Below are positions 1 through 6,607 of a stretch of DNA of 64,000 bases, piece after piece. Every line of letters starts with the position of its first letter. The stretch's first letter is position 1. A program made the translations under genes and the position numbers. The DNA is from Bacteroidales bacterium (lineage in GTDB: Bacteria; Bacteroidota; Bacteroidia; Bacteroidales; UBA932): assembly GCA_017428245.1 (NCBI GenBank), contig JAFRRF010000041.1:19180-83179 (forward strand), written 5' to 3'. The notes below the pieces were generated by a model. It was not told where the DNA came from and did no database searches. It saw only the letters and a list, made by a program, of their open reading frames with translations.

Positions 1-492
1 CCAGAATTCTCCGATGGAAAGTGGCTTAAATCCGTGCAGCAGGGCGTATTGAAGCAGTTTTGGAGCGGCGCAGTCGCCGGTTCCGCCGGGCGGAACGAGG
101 CCCCGGTCAGCGAAAATCTGCCGGATGGAGCGGCTTTCGCCGCGTCCGTTTCGTACGATGTATTGCTCGAAGAGCCAGTCCTGCAGGCGGCGCGACTCTT
201 CCGGCGATGCACTCCGGATGTCTTCGGGTTTCCAGGCGAAGATCGGCGGCACAAAACCTTCGACGAAGGCGCTTCCTTCGGCTAGTCCGGAGAACGCATA
301 TAAGAACCGGGATGCCCGGTCGCAGCCGGGAATGACGCTGGTGTCGGCAACCTCGACTTCGAGGATGCCGAGCATTTTGCCTTCGGCAAATAACTCCCGC
401 AGGGAGGGGGTGGCATCGATGTGCGCGATCAGGGAGCGGGCGGCTTCCACGATCGACGGAGAAGGGGAGTAGCAGAAGGGGTTATTCAACAT
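1..492 (-). CDS. RluA-family pseudouridine synthase, partial (3' end beyond window)
   Basis: Reading the complement from an ATG at 492 gives MLNNPFCYSPSP and continues open to base 1, so the C-terminal part lies outside the window. The visible 164 residues match the N-terminal extension of the Bacteroidales RluA-like synthases, including the segment PGGTGDCAAPKLLQYA and then PLSIGEFW. The family isomerises uridine to pseudouridine in rRNA or tRNA; the catalytic HRLD motif would lie in the missing part, so the target is unknown. The start overlaps the stop of the rRNA methyltransferase gene by 11 bases, which points to translational coupling. An alternative TTG start at 489 is also in frame. 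Confidence 0.8.
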   Translation of the reverse strand, partial: MLNNPFCYSPSPSIVEAARSLIAHIDATPSLRELFAEGKMLGILEVEVADTSVIPGCDRASRFLYAFSGLAEGSAFVEGFVPPIFAWKPEDIRSASPEESRRLQDWLFEQYIVRNGRGESRSIRQIFADRGLVPPGGTGDCAAPKLLQYALLHGFKPLSIGEFW

Positions 493-1693
493 AGAGGACC
501 AGTCCCTTGAGGTAGGCCCCTTCCGGGTGGTAGATGTTCACGGCATGGTCGGCCGGCTGTCCCAGCCGGTCGATGATCCGCACCCGGCGGCCCGTCTGGG
601 CGGCGGCGCTGAAGACGGCCAGGGCGAAGGCTTCCCGGTCCACGACCTGCGAGCAACTGAAAGTGAAGACCAGCCCGCCCGGCGCGACGGCGTCGATGGC
701 GGCGGCATTGAGCCGCTGATAGGCCCGCAGGGCGTTGGCCAGTGCGCCGCGATGCTTTGCGAAGGCCGGCGGATCGACGATCATCAGGTCGTAGGCATCT
801 TTGGGCGCAGCCTTTACGAAATCGATGGCGTCGCAGCAGAGGGCGCGGTGCGGGGAGGATGGTCCGAAATTCAGTGTGACGTTCTGTTCCACAAGTTCGA
901 TGGCGCGCGCGGAACTGTCGACGGAATCGACCGATACGGCGCCTCCGGCCAGCGCATAGACACTGAAACCGCCGGTGTAGCAGAAAAGATTCAGAACGCG
1001 CCTTCCGGCGGCGTAGCGTTCCACGAGCGACCGGTTCTCCCGCTGGTCGAGGAAGAAACCGGTCTTCTGCCCGGTCTCCCAGTCTACCAGGAAGCGGTGT
1101 CCGTTTTCAAGCACGGTGTTCGGGCAGAGGGAAGCGGCCCCCCCGGCCTGGTACAGGTAGCCGTCGCCCAGGTCAAGATTCGCCTTGAAGGGTGCCGTGC
1201 CGGAACTTTTGTCGTAAACGGCGCGCAGCGAGCGGCCGTAGACGGCTTGCAGAGCCTTGGAAATCTGCTCTTTTGCGCGGAACATCCCTGCGGAATGCGC
1301 CTGCATCACACAGACGCCGTCGTACCAGTCGACAATCAGTCCCGGGAGTCCGTCCCCTTCGCCGTGGACGAGCCGGTAACAGTTCGTCGCGGCCGCATCG
1401 GCCAACCCGAACGCCCGCCGGGCGTCGAGACAACCCTGCAGACGTTCCGTCCAGAAAGCGGTGTCCGGCCCGCCGGCCGGCATATCGTCGGTGAAACTGA
1501 GCATACGGACGGCGATCGACCCGATCTGGAAGTGCCCCCAACCCAGGATTTCTTTTGCCGAGGAATAAACGGCCACGGCATCGCCTTCGGCCGGATCCGG
1601 TCCTTCAATGTCACCGACCGCCCCCGAGAAAACCCAGGGGTGGAATCGCCGCAGCGATTCCTCACGGCCTTTTTTCAGATAAAGCTTTGTCAT
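482..1693 (-). CDS. rlmI: Class I SAM-dependent rRNA methyltransferase, RlmI-like
   Basis: The 403-residue protein begins MTKLYLKKGREESL, with a PUA-like N-terminal domain (about residues 1-75, containing the typical RFHPWVFSGAV start). A RlmI-type middle domain follows, then a Rossmann methyltransferase domain with VLNLFCYTGGFSVYA for SAM binding and DLMIVDPPAFAKHR as the catalytic/substrate loop. The family makes 5-methylcytosine in 23S rRNA. A longer frame runs upstream, but the ATG at 1693 overlaps the previous stop as ATGA and matches the family N-terminus, so it is chosen. It is third in a four-gene minus-strand operon. The exact target base is inferred from family membership only. Confidence 0.88.
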   Translation of the reverse strand: MTKLYLKKGREESLRRFHPWVFSGAVGDIEGPDPAEGDAVAVYSSAKEILGWGHFQIGSIAVRMLSFTDDMPAGGPDTAFWTERLQGCLDARRAFGLADAAATNCYRLVHGEGDGLPGLIVDWYDGVCVMQAHSAGMFRAKEQISKALQAVYGRSLRAVYDKSSGTAPFKANLDLGDGYLYQAGGAASLCPNTVLENGHRFLVDWETGQKTGFFLDQRENRSLVERYAAGRRVLNLFCYTGGFSVYALAGGAVSVDSVDSSARAIELVEQNVTLNFGPSSPHRALCCDAIDFVKAAPKDAYDLMIVDPPAFAKHRGALANALRAYQRLNAAAIDAVAPGGLVFTFSCSQVVDREAFALAVFSAAAQTGRRVRIIDRLGQPADHAVNIYHPEGAYLKGLVLYVE

Positions 1694-2301
1694 CGTCCTG
1701 CTTTTCTGGGAAGGGCTTCCTGCGGCGAGGCAAGCAGCGCCTTGTACATCCGGACACAGATCCAGGCGTCGGTCGCAGCGTAAAGCAACTGTGCCTCGGA
1801 GAGGGGATCGGCCTCCCAGTTGGAGCACTGCTGTGCTTTGGAGACCTTGCATCCCAGGATGATGGCGGCCATCTTGCGGACGCTCTTTTCCTGGATGCCG
1901 TATTTCCCGCCGAAGGACTGCAAATCCATGAAGCGGTGGGGTTCGAAATCGCAGTAGTGCTGAAGTCCGTGGATATCTTCTCCGACGGCGGCACCGATCT
2001 TCGTAATGAAGGGTGAAGCCAGGATGTCGGCGATTTCCTGAGGAAGGCCGAGACTGTGGAGGCGGAAGAGGAAGGCCTCCGTCTCGCTGGAGAGCTGCAG
2101 CAGGGCGGTATGGTGACGGGGCTGGTGGGCCTGGAACACGGGTTTGGTCTCCGTATCGAAGCCGACCAGGCGCTGGGTGCGCAGATGTTCGATGGCGAAA
2201 TCGAGTTCCGGTCCGGGACCGGAGACGACGGTGATCCGACCGGGGAATGCGGCCAGCTCAAGCGGTTCTATTTCTTCGGGCGTGATGGTTTCTTTGTACA
2301 T
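1690..2301 (-). CDS. DEDDy-type 3'-5' exonuclease (WRN/RNase D-like)
   Basis: This 203-residue protein carries the DnaQ-superfamily exonuclease motifs in order: LVGFDTETKP (Exo I, Asp and Glu), VGEDIHGLQHY (Exo II Asp) and YAATDAWICVRMY (Exo III with Tyr and Asp). This is the DEDDy pattern of WRN and RNase D relatives. The family degrades DNA or structured RNA from the 3' end using two metal ions. The ATG at 2301 is preferred over a TTG one codon upstream. It sits 6 bases after the racemase-like lipoprotein gene and overlaps the following methyltransferase gene by 4 bases, so it is in an operon with an RNA-modification gene, which favours an RNA-related role. Substrate remains unknown. Confidence 0.85.
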   Translation of the reverse strand: MYKETITPEEIEPLELAAFPGRITVVSGPGPELDFAIEHLRTQRLVGFDTETKPVFQAHQPRHHTALLQLSSETEAFLFRLHSLGLPQEIADILASPFITKIGAAVGEDIHGLQHYCDFEPHRFMDLQSFGGKYGIQEKSVRKMAAIILGCKVSKAQQCSNWEADPLSEAQLLYAATDAWICVRMYKALLASPQEALPRKAGR

Positions 2302-2307
2302 CAAGGC

Positions 2308-3810
2308 TTATTTGAGCGAGGGCGCGATCAGTTCGTACGAATAGGGGAGCCGCTCCTCGATACGCTGCAGATTGTTCTTGTCCAGATTCTTGAGCGAGAA
2401 AGGGACCTGTTTGGTGCTCTGGTCTTCGGTTCCGGGCTTGCGGCCGTATTTGAAATCGTGGGTGAGCATGCCTTCCTGCGTCAGGCAGGTGTCCTCAAGC
2501 AGGTTGCTCGGGACGGAAATATAGGCATCGACCCTGGTGGGCGTGATGCGGTAGGCCAGATTGCCGTCCTGCCGGAGGGTGTTGTAACATTCGATGGCGA
2601 CATAGACGGCCGGATCGATGAAGGTGATTTCGTCGGCGATCAGGTCGCGGTAAGGGTAGCGTCCGTCTTCCCGGTAATCCCTGAGTTCGGCGAGCGTCTC
2701 GTTGAGGGTCTCAAGGTAGAAGGGGTAGTGGGTGCAGCCCAGGATGATGGCCCGCAGCGGCGTGCCTTTTCCGCTTTGGCGGTGGCGCTCCAGGAGGGAG
2801 ACCATATTGTAGCGGGCGTAATTGTCGGCGCTGTTGAGCTGAAGCGACGCATAACCGCCGCCCGGATTGCGCCGGGCCAGCATCTTGTTGTCGGAGAAGT
2901 CGAAGTTGTAGGCCTTAATCAGTTCCTGCCGGATGCTTCCGTCGGCTTCGCCGAGCGCGGGGCCGCGGTAGTTGCTGCTGGGTACGAACAGGAGCGGGTT
3001 GACGTAGTCGGGATCGGAGTCCACGGCTTCGGCGAAACCGTAGCCGCTCTGGTTGACGATGTCGATGGGCGTGGTGATGCCCCGCTCTGCGATTTGAGCA
3101 CGGAGCGTGCGCTCATAGGCTCCGGTGGCGATGGTGCCCGGCGTGGCCAGCACGCCGATGGCGAAGGGAGCGTCGCCTTCTTTGATGTCCAGCTCGTCGA
3201 GCGTTGCGCTCACGCCGGCGTCGATCACACCGATGACCTTGACGCCGGTGCCGGACTGTTCCAGCATGGAGCGGATCAGGTCGAGCCCGAACGCGGTGGC
3301 AGTGTTACAGGCCACTACGATGATCTTGGCCCGCGGCTTCCGGCCGGCAGGCCGCTCCTCGATGGCGTTGGTGAAATAGTCGTCGTCCATCAGGAAGAGG
3401 GCGTCCTTGAGCACAAGTTCCTTCAGATAGTCGCTGTTGCCTTCCGCCTCGTAATTGCCGTAGGGCATGTTGGCCTGGTCGGCCAGGTAGATGAAATGCT
3501 CTCCGGCGAAGTCAAGGATGCTGTCACGTCCCGCAGATCCGGTGATATTGTCGAAAGAATCGAGACTGAGCAGTTTCTCCAGCACGGTCAGACCGCCGGT
3601 ACCGGAATCGAAAATGCCGATGGGGAGGTTCCGCATTTCGGCGGGATATTCATTGAATTCGACGTAGAAATTGGATGCGGTGTCGTACAGTGCCTTGTTG
3701 ACAACAACGGGGTTGTCGGCGGGCAGTTCTTTCTTGTGGCAGCCAGCAGCCGCAATCCCCAGTATCAGGAGAATGAGCGGCAGCGTGACGGAAAGGGTCG
3801 GGCGGTGCAT
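2308..3810 (-). CDS. Lipoprotein with intact glutamate-racemase (Asp/Glu racemase) domain
   Basis: The 500-residue product begins with a lipoprotein signal ending GIAAAGC (Cys24). The mature part has the MurI signatures: IGIFDSGTGGLTV (Asp68-Ser69), YLADQANMPYGN, VVACNTATAFG with Cys168, and IILGCTHYPF with Cys359. Both catalytic cysteines of the MurI family are therefore present. It is much longer than cytosolic MurI (about 265 residues), with extra sequence between the first motif and Cys168 and before the second cysteine motif. MurI makes D-glutamate for peptidoglycan in the cytoplasm, so a lipid-anchored exported homologue is unusual. It is transcribed divergently from the D-Ala-D-Ala carboxypeptidase gene. 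A TTG upstream at 3834 is in frame, but the ATG at 3810 gives the clean signal peptide. Activity in the periplasm is inference. Confidence 0.82.
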   Translation of the reverse strand: MHRPTLSVTLPLILLILGIAAAGCHKKELPADNPVVVNKALYDTASNFYVEFNEYPAEMRNLPIGIFDSGTGGLTVLEKLLSLDSFDNITGSAGRDSILDFAGEHFIYLADQANMPYGNYEAEGNSDYLKELVLKDALFLMDDDYFTNAIEERPAGRKPRAKIIVVACNTATAFGLDLIRSMLEQSGTGVKVIGVIDAGVSATLDELDIKEGDAPFAIGVLATPGTIATGAYERTLRAQIAERGITTPIDIVNQSGYGFAEAVDSDPDYVNPLLFVPSSNYRGPALGEADGSIRQELIKAYNFDFSDNKMLARRNPGGGYASLQLNSADNYARYNMVSLLERHRQSGKGTPLRAIILGCTHYPFYLETLNETLAELRDYREDGRYPYRDLIADEITFIDPAVYVAIECYNTLRQDGNLAYRITPTRVDAYISVPSNLLEDTCLTQEGMLTHDFKYGRKPGTEDQSTKQVPFSLKNLDKNNLQRIEERLPYSYELIAPSLK

Positions 3811-3831
3811 TTTTTTGTTTCTTTTAGACGG

Positions 3832-3839
3832 CAAAAATA
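3832..3839 (-). promoter_or_regulatory. TAnnTTTG -7 box for the racemase-like operon
   Basis: The complement reads TATTTTTG, matching the Bacteroidetes -7 consensus TAnnTTTG, 21 bases before the ATG at 3810. It lies almost back to back with the plus-strand box of dacB. Confidence 0.6.
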
Positions 3840-3840
3840 C

Positions 3841-3848
3841 TAAATTTG
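3841..3848 (+). promoter_or_regulatory. TAnnTTTG -7 box for the dacB-led operon
   Basis: TAAATTTG matches the Bacteroidetes -7 consensus and lies 21 bases before the dacB ATG. It is the last clear box before the plus-strand run that ends at 25806, so it may drive the whole locus. Confidence 0.6.
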
Positions 3849-3869
3849 TAAGACATATTGAAATCGGAT

Positions 3870-5363
3870 ATGAAAAAGCATTTCTTGATTGCGTTGATGC
3901 TCATCCCGTTGATGAGTTTCGGCCAAAACCGGGTCCAGACCTACATCGACGAACAGATGAAGACGGACTCCCTTCTTATCAATGCCGTAGTGGGAATCGT
4001 GGCCGTGGACGGCCAGGACCGCGTGATCGCCTCCTGGAATCCCGATATGCCGTTGCTGACGGCCTCCACGATGAAGACCATCACCACCGGCCTCGGATAC
4101 GAGGTGCTCGGCCCCGGCTACCGTTTTGCCACGCGTGTCGCTTATGACGGACGCATCGAAAACGGTGTGTTGAACGGAAATCTCTATATCGTGGGCGGCG
4201 CCGACCCGACGCTGGGTTCGCGCGATACGATCGCTTTCCCGATCGATTCCATCTTCGGCGTCTGGGCCGATGCCGTGCGCAAGGCGGGCATCCGGCGCAT
4301 CAACGGGCGTATCGTGGGCGACGACCGCATCTATGAAGAGGAATCCATCCCTTCCGGCTGGTCGTACGGGAACATCGGCTACGATTACGGCAGCGGTACG
4401 TCCGGCCTGTCGTTCTGCGAGAACCTGACCTATTTCGAGATTGAGGCGGGCAAGGAAGTGGGCGATCCCGTCCGCATCACGCCGGTCGGCCCGTATTCCC
4501 CCGATATGGTCTATATCAATGAGGTAACTACGGGCGAGAAAGGCGATGGCGACAATACGGAGTATTACGCCTCGAGCCTCACGCCGGTCGGCAAGTTCGT
4601 GGGGACCTACGGTGTCGACGCCCAACCGCGCGAACTGGTGCAGTCCAACAAGTACGGTCCGGCGACCTGTGCGGCTGAATTCGCCGCTTTCCTGCGGGAG
4701 CGCGGGATCGGGTGCAAGGGCATCTCCGACGTGCGGCAGATGGCATACGACTATTCCGTCCCTCCGCAGGAATCCCTTACCTGCATCGCGGAAACCTATT
4801 CGCCGGAGCTGCGCAAGATCGTCAAGGTTACCAATACCATCAGCAACAACTTCTTCGCCGAGACCATCTACAAGATGGTGGGCAAGGCCCTTGTCGAGCG
4901 GGAGACCGGTAAGCCCTGCACGGGCATCTCCTACAGCCGGGCGAACCGGGCTATCAAGGCCTATTTCAAAGAGCGCGGCGTTTCGACCTACGGCTATACG
5001 CAGGACGACGGCAGCGGCCTCTCCCGCCAGAACTACGTGTCTCCCCGTTTCTTTACCCGCTTCTATGCGATGATGGCCGCCAGCCCCAACTTCCGGGAGT
5101 ATATGGAAACCTTCCCGGGCCCCGGCCGGCCGGGCACGCTGCAGGGTGTCCTGCGAAAGGCCGATCCGGCTCTCAAGCAGACCATCTACGCCAAGAGCGG
5201 TTCACTGTCCAGCGTGCGCTGCTACGCGGGTTACGTGGATTCGAAGCGCGGCCTGATCCGGTTCGCGATCCTGGTCAACAACTATGACTGCCCGACCAGC
5301 AAGGTGCAGCCCAAGATTGAAGGATTTTTGGAACAACTCGCCAAATATGGCGCTAAACAATAA
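3870..5363 (+). CDS. dacB: D-alanyl-D-alanine carboxypeptidase/endopeptidase (PBP4, S13)
   Basis: The 497-residue protein has a signal peptide (MKKHFLIALMLIPLMSFGQ) and the three penicillin-binding motifs of family S13: STMK (Ser66-Lys69), SNN (Ser325-Asn327) and KSG (Lys442-Gly444). PBP4 enzymes cleave the terminal D-Ala or the D-Ala-DAP crosslink of peptidoglycan in the periplasm. The ATG at 3870 was chosen over a TTG at 3858 because the signal peptide starts there. It is the first gene of the long plus-strand run, followed 21 bases later by an aminotransferase and then by the SusCD/MurQ locus, a context that fits a peptidoglycan-processing role. Confidence 0.92.
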   Translation: MKKHFLIALMLIPLMSFGQNRVQTYIDEQMKTDSLLINAVVGIVAVDGQDRVIASWNPDMPLLTASTMKTITTGLGYEVLGPGYRFATRVAYDGRIENGVLNGNLYIVGGADPTLGSRDTIAFPIDSIFGVWADAVRKAGIRRINGRIVGDDRIYEEESIPSGWSYGNIGYDYGSGTSGLSFCENLTYFEIEAGKEVGDPVRITPVGPYSPDMVYINEVTTGEKGDGDNTEYYASSLTPVGKFVGTYGVDAQPRELVQSNKYGPATCAAEFAAFLRERGIGCKGISDVRQMAYDYSVPPQESLTCIAETYSPELRKIVKVTNTISNNFFAETIYKMVGKALVERETGKPCTGISYSRANRAIKAYFKERGVSTYGYTQDDGSGLSRQNYVSPRFFTRFYAMMAASPNFREYMETFPGPGRPGTLQGVLRKADPALKQTIYAKSGSLSSVRCYAGYVDSKRGLIRFAILVNNYDCPTSKVQPKIEGFLEQLAKYGAKQ

Positions 5364-5384
5364 CAAACCTAATCATTTACCATA

Positions 5385-6581
5385 ATGCTTACACTATCCA
5401 AAAAGGCGCAGGCCATGCCCGCCTCTCCCATCCGCAAACTCGTTCCCTTTGCGGATGCCGCCAAGAAACGCGGAATAAAAGTCTATCACCTCAATATCGG
5501 TCAACCGGACATCGAATCGCCGAAAGAGGCACTCGACGCAGTGAAGAACAACCAGCTGAAAGTGGTCGCCTATGCCAAGAGCGGCGGCAACGATTCGCTC
5601 CGTGAAGGCCTTGCCCGTTATTACAAGGGAATCGGCATCGACGTGGAGGCTGCGGACATCAATATCACCAACGGCGGCAGCGAGGCCCTGCAGATCGCCC
5701 TTTCGGTGACCTGCGATCCCGACGACGAGGTGATCGTCTTCGAGCCTTTCTATACCAATTACAACTCCTTCGCGCTCCAGAACGACGTGAAGCTCGTGCC
5801 CATCACCACGCATATCGAGGACGGTTTCGCCCTTCCTCCGATGAGCGAGGTGGAGAAACGCATCACTCCGAAGACCAAGGGTGTGGTGATCTGCAACCCC
5901 GGCAACCCGACGGGCTGTCTCTATTCAAAGGAATCGCTCCTGGAACTCGGTGAGATCGCGAAAAAATACGGTCTCTTCATTTTCGCCGACGAGGTGTACC
6001 GCGAATTCTGCTATACCGACGCGCCGCACTTCTCGTGTATGCACATTCCCGGACTGGAGCAGAACGTCATCCTGCTGGACTCCGTGTCGAAGCGCTACAG
6101 TCTCTGCGGCGCCCGCATCGGCTATCTCGTGTCCCGCAACAAGGAAGTGATGGCCGCCGTAATGCGTTACGCCCAGGCCCGTCTCTGCTCGCCTTCCTAC
6201 GGCCAGATTGCCGCGGAAGGAGCACTGGATGCGCCGGCCGCCTATTTCAAGGCTGTGCGTGACGAGTACATCCATCGCCGCGACGTGCTGATTGACGGCC
6301 TGCAGAAAATGAAGGGCGTGGTGGCTCCCCGCCCGATGGGCGCTTTTTACGCCGCCGCCCAGCTGCCGGTCGACGATTCCGAGAAGTTCGCCAAGTGGCT
6401 GCTCGAGGAGTTCAGCTATAACGGCGAGACCGTGATGGTGGCCCCGATGGCCGGCTTCTATGCCACGCCGGGACTGGGCCGCAACCAGATCCGCCTGGCC
6501 TATGTGCTCAAGGAAGAAGACCTGCGTCACGCGCTGGTCTGCCTGGAGAAGGCCCTCGAAACCTATCCCGGCCGGGTGTGA
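5385..6581 (+). CDS. Class I PLP-dependent aminotransferase (aspartate aminotransferase-like)
   Basis: The 398-residue protein has fold type I aminotransferase features: NGGSEALQIAL near the cofactor phosphate site, CNPGNPTGCLYS with the conserved Asn, FADEVYREF, and SVSKRYSLCGARIGYL, where Lys236 should bind PLP. The family transfers an amino group between an amino acid and a 2-oxo acid in the cytosol; the substrate cannot be read from the sequence. It lies 21 bases after dacB and 26 bases before susC on the same strand. In this position it could process alanine or glutamate released from peptides, but that is inference. It may simply be a housekeeping aspartate or aromatic aminotransferase. 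Confidence 0.88.
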   Translation: MLTLSKKAQAMPASPIRKLVPFADAAKKRGIKVYHLNIGQPDIESPKEALDAVKNNQLKVVAYAKSGGNDSLREGLARYYKGIGIDVEAADINITNGGSEALQIALSVTCDPDDEVIVFEPFYTNYNSFALQNDVKLVPITTHIEDGFALPPMSEVEKRITPKTKGVVICNPGNPTGCLYSKESLLELGEIAKKYGLFIFADEVYREFCYTDAPHFSCMHIPGLEQNVILLDSVSKRYSLCGARIGYLVSRNKEVMAAVMRYAQARLCSPSYGQIAAEGALDAPAAYFKAVRDEYIHRRDVLIDGLQKMKGVVAPRPMGAFYAAAQLPVDDSEKFAKWLLEEFSYNGETVMVAPMAGFYATPGLGRNQIRLAYVLKEEDLRHALVCLEKALETYPGRV

Positions 6582-6607
6582 ATCGAATCAAACCAATCTT
6601 ACGATAT

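Noticed and set aside
527..3843. Long plus-strand open frames opposite the rRNA methyltransferase and racemase-like genes
   Set aside because: The minus strand carries well-defined family motifs with overlapping starts and stops; the plus-strand translations show no recognisable motif.
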